DNA of 37,833 bases from AP-15 sp036500965 (GTDB lineage: Bacteria > Pseudomonadota > Alphaproteobacteria > ATCC43930 > CGMCC-115725): contig DASYBC010000115.1 in assembly GCA_036500965.1 (NCBI GenBank), positions 1 through 37,833 on the forward strand, in the 5' to 3' direction. The notes beneath the pieces are model-generated. The model saw only the letters and a list, made by a program, of their open reading frames with translations, did not search any database and was not told the origin of the DNA. Made by a program: the position numbers and the translations under genes. Positions 1-7,255 of this stretch are shown here, piece after piece. The first letter of the stretch is position 1. Each line of letters opens with the position of its first letter.

Positions 1-60
1 CATACCCTTCACCAACTCGAACGCCCTCGGTAAGCTTGCGATCGTCACCGCTTGTGGCAT
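1..60 (-). CDS. 5' end of an unidentified gene, cut by the window edge
   Basis: Twenty codons read leftward from an ATG at 60 without a stop and run off the window. The start is supported by an AAAGGAG ribosome binding site 9 bases upstream. The visible residues (MPQAVTIASLPRAFELVKGM) are too few to name a family. The gene diverges from yghU, so 61-242 is probably a shared promoter region. Confidence 0.5.
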   Translation of the reverse strand, partial: MPQAVTIASLPRAFELVKGM

Positions 61-242
61 TGGGGGTGCTCCTTTGCGGACCTCAGCAATCCGCCGAGTA
101 CCCCCTCTCACAGCCCTGACACAAATCTCCGTACATCACCGTCCCCGATGCGGCACGTGCCCGACCCCCGATCGATCGTGTAAGGTGGGCCGTGTGTGCA
201 CCGCCTTCGCGTGCGCCCCCCGAAACTCATGGAGCTCCTGGA

Positions 243-1118
243 ATGACCGACGCATCCGATTACACGCCGCCCAAAGTGTGGACTTGGAACAAGCCGAGCG
301 GCGGCAGGTTCGCCAACATCAACCGCCCGGTCTCGGGCGCCACGCACGAGAAGGAGCTGCCGGTCGGCCGCCACCCGTTGCAGCTCTATTCTCAGGGCAC
401 GCCCAACGGCGTCAAGGTCACGATCATGCTCGAAGAGCTGCTGGCCCTCGGCCATAAGGGCGCCGAATACGACGCCTGGCTGATCCGGATCGGCGAGGGC
501 GATCAGTTCGGCAGCGGCTTTGTCGCGATAAACCCGAACTCCAAGATCCCGGCGCTGGTGGACCGCAGCGGCCCCAAGCCGATCCGGGTCTTCGAAACCG
601 GTGCGATCCTGGTGCACCTGGCCGAGAAGTTCGGCGCGTTCCTGCCGACCGAAGCCGCGGCGCGCGCCGAATGCCTGTCATGGCTATTCTGGCAGATGGG
701 CAGCACGCCCTATGTCGGCGGCGGCTTTGGCCATTTCTACGCCTATGCGCCGGTCAAGATCGAATATGCGATCGACCGGTTCGCGATGGAGACGAAGCGC
801 CTGCTCGACGTCCTCGACCGCCGCCTCGCGGAAACCGAATATGTCGCCGGACCCGACTACACGATCGCCGACATGGCGATCTTCCCGTGGTATGGCGGGC
901 TGGTGAAGTTCGGGCAATATGGTGCCACCGAGTTCCTCGCCGTGCACGAGTACAAGAACGTCCAGCGCTGGACCGATCAGGTCTACGCGCGGCCGGCGGT
1001 CAAGCGCGGGCGCATGGTCAACCGCACTGCCGGCGAGCCGGCGAGCCAGCTGCACGAGCGCCACGACGCCAGCGACTTCGACACCAAGACGCAGGACAAG
1101 CTTGCCGCCGCGGATTGA
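243..1118 (+). CDS. yghU: YghU-type glutathione S-transferase family disulfide reductase
   Basis: A 291-residue cytosolic protein of the nu-class glutathione transferase family. E. coli YghU is the reference: it binds two glutathione molecules and shows disulfide-bond reductase activity. The N-terminal extension carries the family hallmark region VWTWNKPSGG, followed by a thioredoxin-like half with the glutathione-contacting GTPNGVKVTIMLEEL segment (about residues 60-75), the cis-proline turn NSKIPAL and the ETGAILVHLAEK helix. An all-helical half follows, containing YTIADMAIFPWYGG. Length and both domains match the family. The ATG at 243 is chosen because the protein begins there in homologues, although the frame is open from 192. 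It converges on the F420 locus and has no obvious operon partner. Confidence 0.93.
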   Translation: MTDASDYTPPKVWTWNKPSGGRFANINRPVSGATHEKELPVGRHPLQLYSQGTPNGVKVTIMLEELLALGHKGAEYDAWLIRIGEGDQFGSGFVAINPNSKIPALVDRSGPKPIRVFETGAILVHLAEKFGAFLPTEAAARAECLSWLFWQMGSTPYVGGGFGHFYAYAPVKIEYAIDRFAMETKRLLDVLDRRLAETEYVAGPDYTIADMAIFPWYGGLVKFGQYGATEFLAVHEYKNVQRWTDQVYARPAVKRGRMVNRTAGEPASQLHERHDASDFDTKTQDKLAAAD

Positions 1119-1162
1119 GCGAAGCTCCCGCGCGGAACTCCGCCGACCGGGATGAGGACGAT

Positions 1163-1190
1163 GCAGCAGCCGATATCAATCGGCTGCTGC
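1163..1190. terminator. Hairpin between convergent yghU and fbiC
   Basis: A perfect 12-bp stem (1163-1174 pairing with 1179-1190) with a 4-base loop ATCA. It lies 44 bases after the yghU stop. The loop contains the TGA stop codon of fbiC, so the 3' end of fbiC forms one arm. The shape fits a bidirectional terminator for two convergent genes. There is no clear T-tract, so factor-independent termination is inferred, not shown. Confidence 0.6.
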
Positions 1191-3698
1191 GATGCTCTCC
1201 GAGCGGCGCTCGTAGCGGCGGGCCGGGGTGTTGACGGGCTCGGCCAGCGGCAGGGCGGCGAAGGCGGCGGCTTGGCGCGCAGCCGGCGCGTCGGCGTAAA
1301 GCGTGGTCCGTTGGCGCGGGATGCGGCCGAGCCCGCGGATCAGCGCCTCCATCGCCTCGGGCGGCATCTCCTGGCCATGCACGGCGCCGGCGGCGCGGGT
1401 GATGCTCTCGTTCATCAACGTGCCGCCGAGGTCGTTCGCCCCAGCGTCGAGGCAGAAGGCGGCGCCGCCGCTGCCCATCTTGACCCACGAGGTCTGGATG
1501 TTGGTGATCAGCGGGTGCAGCGCCAGCCGCGCCACCGCGTGCATCAAGACGGCCTCGCGCCAGGTGGCGCCGCGGCGGGCGCGGCCCTTCAAATAGATCG
1601 GCGTCTCCATCGGCACAAACGGCAACGGCACGAACTCGGTGAAGCCGCCGGTCCGGGCCTGCAGCGCACGAATGCGCAACAGGTGCCGCGCCCAGTGCTC
1701 GTAACGGTCGACATGGCCGTACATGACCGTCGTCGTGGCGCGCAGGCCGACTTCATGCGCCGCCTCCATGACTTGGAGCCACTCTGCGGTCTTGATCTTG
1801 TCCGGGCAGATTATCGCGCGGATCTCGTCGTCGAGGATTTCGGCCGCGGTGCCGGGCAGCGAGCTGAGCCCGGCCTCCTTCAGCTCGGCCAGGAACTCGG
1901 AAAGCGTGCGGCCCAGGGTCTTCGCCCCCTGCCAGATTTCGAGCGGCGAGAACGCATGGATGTGGATGTCGGGAACCGCCTCCTTGATCGCGCGGCAGAC
2001 TGAAAGATAGGTGGCGCCGGTGTATTCCGGATGGATGCCGCCTTGCAGGCAAACCTCGGTCGCGCCGCGCTCCCAGGCTTCCTCGACCCGACGCCGGATC
2101 TCGGGAAGATCGAGGTCGTAGGGCCGGCCGCGCAGGTTTTCGCTGAGCTTGCCCTTGGAAAAAGCACAGAACTGGCAGCGGAAATAGCACACATTGGTGT
2201 AGTTGATGTTGCGGGTCACGACATAGCTGACCGTGTCGCCGTTGACCCGCCGGCGCAATTCGTCGGCCGCCCGGCACACTTCGGCAAACGCAGGGCCGCG
2301 CGCCTGAAACAGCTGCACGATCTCGCCCTCGGACAGGCCCTCGCCGGCGGCGGCCCGGTCGAGGATGGCCGCGAGCCGCCCCTCACTCTCCCGCTGTGCG
2401 GGCCACTCCCTCTCCCCGCTGAAGTGGGGCGAGGGGCCTCCCGCTGTCTTCTCCCTCGCCCCGCTTGCGGGGAGAGGGTCGGGGTGAGGGGCCCACGAGG
2501 CCGGCGGCTCGCTGCCGGAACCGGCGATCCAACTGTCGGGGCGGGCGAGCCCTTCGGCATCCATCGCGCGCAGCACCGGCGCGCGCAATGCCGGATCGAG
2601 CCAGCGCTCCGGGTCACGCGAATATTCGGGGTAGATCGCCAGGCGCGGCGCCAGCACCTTGCCGGCGGCGGCGGTCGCTCGCGCCAGATGGTCGAGCGCC
2701 GGCCACGGCGCCTCCGGATTGACATGGTCGCGGGTGACCGGCGACACCCCGCCCCAATCGTTGATCCCGGCCGCGATCATCTCGGCCAGCGCGCCGGGGT
2801 TCAGGTTCGGCGGCGCCTGGAGATTCATCTCCGGGCCGAAGATCAGCCGGGCGGCGGCGATCGTCCACAGATGCTCGTCGAGGCCAGGCTCGGGCGCGGC
2901 GGCCATCCGGGTGCCCGGCTTCGCCCGGAAATTCTGGATGATGATTTCCTGGATATGGCCGTAGCGGTCATTGAGGTCGCGCAAGGCCAGCAAGGATTCG
3001 ATGCGCTCGCGCCGGGTCTCGCCGATGCCGATCAGGATGCCGGAGGTAAACGGCACCGCCGCCTCGCCAGCTGCGCGGATCGTGTCGAGGCGCAAGACCG
3101 GGTCCTTGTCGGGCGAGCCGAAATGCGGGCCGCCGCGCCAGCCCAAGCGCTCGGAAGCGCTCTCCAGCATGATTCCCTGCGATGCCGAGACCCGGCGCAG
3201 CACATCGAGATCGGCTCGGGTCATGATGCCCGGATTGAGATGCGGCAAAAGCCCGGTCTCGCGCAGCACCAGCCCGGCCATTTCGGCGAGGTATGACAGC
3301 GTCGTGTCATGGCCGAGCCGAGCCAATGCCTCCCGCGCCGCGGCATAGCGCAACTCCGGCTTGTCGCCGAGCGTGAACAGCGCTTCGTGGCAGCCGGAAG
3401 CGGCGCCGGCGCGCGCGATCGCCAGCACCTCCTCGGCGGCGAGATAGACCGGCTCGCCGGGGCGCGGCGGATGCGCGAAGGTGCAGTAATGGCACACGTC
3501 GCGGCACAGCTGGGTCAGCGGGATGAACACCTTGGGCGAGTAGGTGACCAAATCGCCGTGCCCGGCGTCGCGCAACGCCGCGGCGGCCGCCATCAATGGG
3601 CCCGGGTCGGCGGCCTTGGCATCGGCGAGCGCCAGGGCCGCCTCGGCCGGCAAGCGCCGACCGGCCCGGGCCTCGTGCAAACCCTCGTCCATCGCCAT
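1176..3698 (-). CDS. fbiC: FO synthase, fused CofG-CofH (7,8-didemethyl-8-hydroxy-5-deazariboflavin synthase)
   Basis: An 840-residue bifunctional radical-SAM enzyme that builds FO, the chromophore of coenzyme F420, from tyrosine and the flavin precursor 5-amino-6-ribitylamino-uracil. The CofG half carries Cys65-x3-Cys69-x2-Cys72 and the CofH half Cys504-x3-Cys508-x2-Cys511, each ligating a 4Fe-4S cluster. The fused form is typical of bacteria such as Mycobacterium; archaea use separate proteins. The start at 3698 has an AGGAG site 9 bases upstream and lies 13 bases after the cofC stop. The linker at about residues 403-441 is encoded by a palindromic repeat (see 2378-2492) and is rich in Pro, Ser and Gly, unlike both domains. 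It is the last gene of the fgd-cofE-cofD-cofC-fbiC run. Confidence 0.96.
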   Translation of the reverse strand: MAMDEGLHEARAGRRLPAEAALALADAKAADPGPLMAAAAALRDAGHGDLVTYSPKVFIPLTQLCRDVCHYCTFAHPPRPGEPVYLAAEEVLAIARAGAASGCHEALFTLGDKPELRYAAAREALARLGHDTTLSYLAEMAGLVLRETGLLPHLNPGIMTRADLDVLRRVSASQGIMLESASERLGWRGGPHFGSPDKDPVLRLDTIRAAGEAAVPFTSGILIGIGETRRERIESLLALRDLNDRYGHIQEIIIQNFRAKPGTRMAAAPEPGLDEHLWTIAAARLIFGPEMNLQAPPNLNPGALAEMIAAGINDWGGVSPVTRDHVNPEAPWPALDHLARATAAAGKVLAPRLAIYPEYSRDPERWLDPALRAPVLRAMDAEGLARPDSWIAGSGSEPPASWAPHPDPLPASGAREKTAGGPSPHFSGEREWPAQRESEGRLAAILDRAAAGEGLSEGEIVQLFQARGPAFAEVCRAADELRRRVNGDTVSYVVTRNINYTNVCYFRCQFCAFSKGKLSENLRGRPYDLDLPEIRRRVEEAWERGATEVCLQGGIHPEYTGATYLSVCRAIKEAVPDIHIHAFSPLEIWQGAKTLGRTLSEFLAELKEAGLSSLPGTAAEILDDEIRAIICPDKIKTAEWLQVMEAAHEVGLRATTTVMYGHVDRYEHWARHLLRIRALQARTGGFTEFVPLPFVPMETPIYLKGRARRGATWREAVLMHAVARLALHPLITNIQTSWVKMGSGGAAFCLDAGANDLGGTLMNESITRAAGAVHGQEMPPEAMEALIRGLGRIPRQRTTLYADAPAARQAAAFAALPLAEPVNTPARRYERRSESIAAAD
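2378..2492. repeat. Palindromic repeat (CCCTCACC/CCTCTCCC family) inside fbiC
   Basis: A 115-bp imperfect palindrome. Outer arms GCCCCTCAC (2378-2386) and GTGAGGGGC (2484-2492) enclose two GC-rich hairpins built on CTCCCTCTCCCC and CCCCGCTTGCGGGG modules. Its edges fall exactly at fbiC codons 403 and 441, so the repeat is translated as the CofG-CofH linker. Related copies occur outside genes at 11441-11500 and 11870-11920. Confidence 0.85.
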
Positions 3699-3711
3699 CC
3701 TAAACGGTCTC

Positions 3712-4377
3712 CTATCGGTGCGCCGAGGCGAGCAACGCCGGCAGCATAACATTTTCGGCGAGGAACGCGCGGGTGCGGGTCGGCGCCGGTTGGCGGGCAA
3801 AGGCGGCGAGATCCTCGGGGTTGTCAATGTCGAGCGCGATCCCCGGCAGGTGCAGCACGGTCGGCCGAATGCCCTGCTCCTCGGCCGCGCGCAGATGCGG
3901 GAAAAAGCTGTCGGCGCCAAACCGCAATGGCACCGCATCGGGCGGCGACATCAGGATCGCGTTCGACCCGCCCTCATCATGCGACGGCGCGATCGTGAAG
4001 GACGGCGCCGGGCGATGCGCCGCAATGACTTGGGCGATCTCGTCGGCGGTGACCAGCGGGATGTCGCCGGGCAGGGTCAGCATGCCGGCGCGCCCTTCGG
4101 CCGCCAGCAGCCGCGCCGCCGCGGTGACGGCGCCGGTGTGCCCGTCGCGGGCGCCGTCCTCGACGACACGCGCCCGGTGTCGCCGGGCCACGAGGCTGGC
4201 CGCTGGATCGACCGTCACGACCAACGCGCCGGCGAGGCCAGAGGCGGCGAGTGCTGCCAGCACGTCTTCGAGCATCGCCAGCGCCAGTCCCCGGCGCAGC
4301 TCGGGCGGCAGCAGCGGGGCCAGCCGTTCCTTCGCCCGATCGCGCTCCTTGACCGGCACCACCGCCCACAGATCCAT
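3712..4377 (-). CDS. cofC: CofC/FbiD, phospho-hydroxyacid guanylyltransferase of F420 synthesis
   Basis: A 221-residue nucleotidyltransferase that joins GTP to a three-carbon phospho-acid (2-phospho-L-lactate in archaea, phosphoenolpyruvate in mycobacteria, 3-phosphoglycerate in one studied Burkholderia relative). The product is the unstable guanylylated donor used by CofD. The family start MDLWAVVPVKERDRAKERL, the LPGDIPLVTADEI metal and nucleotide site and the DIDNPEDLAAF C-terminal signature are all visible. The ATG at 4377 follows the cofD stop by two bases, which implies translational coupling. The frame stays open upstream, but those codons lie inside cofD. The substrate cannot be assigned from sequence alone. 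Confidence 0.93.
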   Translation of the reverse strand: MDLWAVVPVKERDRAKERLAPLLPPELRRGLALAMLEDVLAALAASGLAGALVVTVDPAASLVARRHRARVVEDGARDGHTGAVTAAARLLAAEGRAGMLTLPGDIPLVTADEIAQVIAAHRPAPSFTIAPSHDEGGSNAILMSPPDAVPLRFGADSFFPHLRAAEEQGIRPTVLHLPGIALDIDNPEDLAAFARQPAPTRTRAFLAENVMLPALLASAHR

Positions 4378-4379
4378 GG

Positions 4380-5324
4380 CTAAAAGCCTCGGCCCACGCG
4401 CAGCACCGCGCGCGCCAGCGCCTCGCGGTCGGCCAGCGTCTCCATCAGGGTGCGGGTTGAGGTTAATGGCAGATCGACGCCAGTCATCGCGCCAACATCG
4501 CGAGAGTCGACCACATAATGATCGAGGATGTCGCCGTAATGGCGCGCCACGGCGGCAGCATCGACCGGCAGGCCGAGCTCGGCCATCATCTTGGCGGTCG
4601 GCCCCTTGACCGCTTTGCCGCCGATGATCGGCGACACCGCGACGACCGGCGCCTCGGTGGCGCGCAGCGCCGCGCGCACGCCCGGCAGGCCGAGGATCGG
4701 GTCGATGCTGATCAGCGGGTTCGACGGGCAGATCACCACCAGGCGCAGCGCCGGATCGGCGAGCGCGGCCAGGAATTCCGGCTGCGGGTGCGCCGTCGCC
4801 GCGCCGGCAAAAGCGATCTCGCGGACCGCGGGCGCGCATTGCCGGCGCACGAAATAGTCCTGGAAGTCGAGCCAGCCCTCGTTGGTCAACAGCCGGGTGC
4901 GCACCGGGTCGTCGCTCATCGGCAACAGCCGCGCCGCGATCCCGAGCCGGCGGCGAAAATCGTCGGTGATCGCGGACAGGCTTTCTCCGGCGGCGAGGCG
5001 CCGGGTGCGCTCGATGTGGGTCGCGAGATCGCCGTCGCCGAGCTTGAACCAAGTCTCGCCCCCGAGCGCTTCGAGCGCCGCCATAAAGGTCCAGGTCTCG
5101 TCGCGCCGACCCCAGCCGGTCTCTCGATTGTCGATGCCGGCGAGAGTGTAGAGCACAGTGTCGAGATCGGGCGAAATCGCGAGCCCCAGATGCGCGAAAT
5201 CGTCGCCGGTGTTGGCGACGACGGTCAGCGCGCCCGGCGGCAGGACCCGGTCGAGGCCGAGCGCCAGCTTGGCGCCGCCGATGCCGCCCGACAGCGCCAG
5301 CACCAGCCCCTTGCCCCCGCTCAT
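4380..5324 (-). CDS. cofD: CofD/FbiA, phospho-hydroxyacid transferase making F420-0
   Basis: A 314-residue cytosolic transferase that moves the phospho-hydroxyacid moiety from the GDP donor made by CofC onto FO, giving F420-0 or its dehydro form. The N-terminal glycine-rich LSGGIGGAKLALGL loop, the VVANTGDDF segment, the CPSNPLISIDPIL motif and the SPIIGGKAVKGPTAKMM motif are all typical of CofD and align with the FO and GDP sites. Length matches the family (about 310-330). Its ATG overlaps the cofE stop in an ATGA arrangement, and cofC follows after two bases. The three genes are therefore almost certainly one transcript. Confidence 0.96.
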   Translation of the reverse strand: MSGGKGLVLALSGGIGGAKLALGLDRVLPPGALTVVANTGDDFAHLGLAISPDLDTVLYTLAGIDNRETGWGRRDETWTFMAALEALGGETWFKLGDGDLATHIERTRRLAAGESLSAITDDFRRRLGIAARLLPMSDDPVRTRLLTNEGWLDFQDYFVRRQCAPAVREIAFAGAATAHPQPEFLAALADPALRLVVICPSNPLISIDPILGLPGVRAALRATEAPVVAVSPIIGGKAVKGPTAKMMAELGLPVDAAAVARHYGDILDHYVVDSRDVGAMTGVDLPLTSTRTLMETLADREALARAVLRVGRGF

Positions 5325-6088
5325 CGGAAGAGGTCGTTCTCCGGCGAGCGCACCATCGCCGCGACCGGCAGCTCCGGGGCCGACCAGGACAGGCCGCGCA
5401 CCAGCACTATCGGCACCGCCTCGTCCGCCTGGCCGGTGACGAGCGAAGCGGCGGCGGCGATCTCGTCGGCAAAGCCGGTCTCGGTCACTTTAAGCTCGCG
5501 GCCGAACAAATCGGGGCGTCCGCGCATGTCGATAAAGGCCGGCAGGCCTGCCGCGCCAAGCGCCACGCCGACGATCCCCTTGCGCCACGGCCGGCCAAAG
5601 CTGTCGCTGATCACGACGCCGAGCCGCACGCCAAAGACTTCTGCCAGATGGCGGCGGATTGCCGCGGCCGAGGCGTCAGGATCGAGCGGCAGCAGCAGCA
5701 CACGCTCGCCTCCTTCCGGATGATCGATGTTCGAGCGGTCGATGCCGGCGTTCGCCATCACAAAGCCGAGCCGGTGCTCGACGATCAAGAGGCCCGGCCG
5801 ATGCCGCACCACGCGCTTCGTCTCGGACAGCACGATTTCGACAAAGCACGGATCCTTGTCGACCTCGGCGGCGAGCGCCACCGCCCGCGGCGAGGGCTCG
5901 ACACTCGCCAGATCGACATAGCGCCCCTCGGCCTTGGAGACCACCTTCTGCACGACGACCAGCACGTCGTCATCCTGCGGGACCAGCCGGTTCGCCGCCA
6001 GCGCGTCAGCCGCGATCGCGCCGAGATCGTCGCCCGGCTCGACGAGCTTGATGCCGGTCAGCGCCTTGATGCTGATCTCGGCAAACAT
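5321..6088 (-). CDS. cofE: CofE, F420-0:gamma-glutamyl ligase
   Basis: A 255-residue ligase that adds glutamate residues to F420-0 using GTP. Family signatures in order are the start region IKALTGIKLVEPGDDL, VVVQKVVSKAEGR, the SDSFGRPWRKGIVGVALG core and LKVTETGFADEIAAAASLV. The protein ends after the ligase domain, so it is the archaeal-length form. Actinobacterial FbiB carries an extra nitroreductase-like C-terminal domain of about 200 residues that reduces dehydro-F420, and nothing like it is encoded nearby. The ATG at 6088 shares one base with the fgd stop (TGATG), and the 3' end overlaps cofD by four bases. The open frame upstream of 6088 lies in fgd and is not coding. Confidence 0.95.
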   Translation of the reverse strand: MFAEISIKALTGIKLVEPGDDLGAIAADALAANRLVPQDDDVLVVVQKVVSKAEGRYVDLASVEPSPRAVALAAEVDKDPCFVEIVLSETKRVVRHRPGLLIVEHRLGFVMANAGIDRSNIDHPEGGERVLLLPLDPDASAAAIRRHLAEVFGVRLGVVISDSFGRPWRKGIVGVALGAAGLPAFIDMRGRPDLFGRELKVTETGFADEIAAAASLVTGQADEAVPIVLVRGLSWSAPELPVAAMVRSPENDLFR

Positions 6089-7089
6089 CAGCCGAGCTTC
6101 GCCCGCAACAACGGCACGACCTTTTCGGCATAAAGCTTCAAAAACCGCGCCTGGTCGGGGCCGGGGGCATGGAAGACGAGATGGCGGAAGCCGAGCTCGA
6201 CATAGGGGCGGATCTTCTCGACCTGCTCTTGCGGGTCGGCGGAGACGATCCAGCGGCTGGCGGCGCGGTCGAGCGGCAGGGCGGCGGCGAGCCGCTCCAT
6301 CTCGACCGGATCCTCGACCCCGACCTTCTCCTCTGGTGTCAGCGCCAGCGCCGCCCAATGCCGGGTGTCTTCCTTGGCGCGCGCCGCGTCGGTGTCGAAT
6401 GACACCTTGACCTCGATCATCTTTTCGAGGCTCGCATGCTCGCGCCGGGCCCGGGCGAGGCCCTCGCCGACCTTGCCGGTCAATTCGGTATAGAGCTGCG
6501 GGTTCTTGCCGCTGGTGCAGATGAACCCCTCGGCGACCTGGCCCGCCATCGCCGCCGCGAGCGGGCCGGACGCGGCGACCCAGACCGGCACCTTCTCCTT
6601 GGGCTTGTCGTAGATCGTGGCGTTTTCGGTGCGATAGAACTGGCCCTCGAAGGTGACCCGGTCCTCGGTCCACAATTTGTTGATCAAGGCGATCGCCTCG
6701 CGCAGCCGGTCGCGCCGCTCCTTGGCGCCCGGCCATTTGACGCCGATCGCCGGCACCTCGTTCAGCGACTCCCCGGTGCCGACGCCGAGCACGACGCGGC
6801 CCGGGAACATGGTGCCGAGCGTGCCGAAGACCTGGGCCACGACCGACGGATGATAGCGGAAGGTCGGGGTCAAGACGCTGGTGCCGATCACCACCCGCGA
6901 GGTCCTGGCGCCGAGCGCGCCGAGCCAGGCGAGCGCCGACGGCGCGTGCCCGTCGGTGTGCTTCCACGGCTGGAAATGGTCGCTGACAAAAACCGAGTCA
7001 AAGCCGACCTCCTCGGCCAGGCACGAGAAGTCGAGCAATTCGCGCGGCCCGAACTGTTCGGCCGACGCCTTGTATCCGAGCTTCAGCAA
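6088..7089 (-). CDS. fgd: F420-dependent glucose-6-phosphate dehydrogenase
   Basis: A 333-residue luciferase-like monooxygenase-fold enzyme that oxidises glucose-6-phosphate to the gluconolactone and reduces F420. It closely resembles mycobacterial FGD along its full length (LGYKASAEQF start, GTSVLTPTFRY, FICTSGK, HLVFHAPG end). Known active-site residues of the Mycobacterium enzyme are conserved after allowing for a small offset: Asp37, His38, Trp42 and Glu107 for catalysis and F420, and Thr192, Lys195, Lys255 and Arg279 for substrate phosphate. The alignment is from memory. It is the first gene of the tight fgd-cofE-cofD-cofC-fbiC run. An alternative is a related F420-dependent sugar or alcohol dehydrogenase, but the retained phosphate-binding set argues for FGD. 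Confidence 0.88.
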   Translation of the reverse strand: MLKLGYKASAEQFGPRELLDFSCLAEEVGFDSVFVSDHFQPWKHTDGHAPSALAWLGALGARTSRVVIGTSVLTPTFRYHPSVVAQVFGTLGTMFPGRVVLGVGTGESLNEVPAIGVKWPGAKERRDRLREAIALINKLWTEDRVTFEGQFYRTENATIYDKPKEKVPVWVAASGPLAAAMAGQVAEGFICTSGKNPQLYTELTGKVGEGLARARREHASLEKMIEVKVSFDTDAARAKEDTRHWAALALTPEEKVGVEDPVEMERLAAALPLDRAASRWIVSADPQEQVEKIRPYVELGFRHLVFHAPGPDQARFLKLYAEKVVPLLRAKLG

Positions 7090-7132
7090 TTGCAGCTCCT
7101 GTATCTAGAATTTGCGATCGACCCGCGAGGGA

Positions 7133-7226
7133 CTGTCATTGCGAGGAGGCCGTAGGCCGACGCGGCAATCTCGATGCGGCTCGCGCGCCATGCCCCGAGA
7201 TTGCTCCGCTGCGCTCGCAATGACAG
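7133..7226. repeat. Palindromic repeat, CTGTCATTGCGAG family
   Basis: Terminal arms CTGTCATTGCGAG (7133-7145) and CTCGCAATGACAG (7214-7226) are perfect 13-bp inverted repeats. A second pair, GCAATCTCG (7165-7173) and CGAGATTGC (7196-7204), lies inside. It occupies most of the 166-bp gap between the LLM oxidoreductase gene and fgd. The family is widespread in proteobacterial intergenic DNA. It encodes no protein and may act as an mRNA hairpin separating the two transcripts. Confidence 0.85.
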
Positions 7227-7255
7227 CTCCCCGCCATATCTTCGCGGCATAATAA

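Noticed and set aside
2031..3296. Plus-strand open frame of 421 codons opposite fbiC
   Set aside because: Antisense shadow; the radical-SAM motifs are all on the minus strand.
3712..5052. A cofC reading frame of 446 codons that extends through cofD
   Set aside because: Codons upstream of 4377 lie inside cofD in another frame and show no CofC similarity. The family start MDLWAVVPVK is at 4377.
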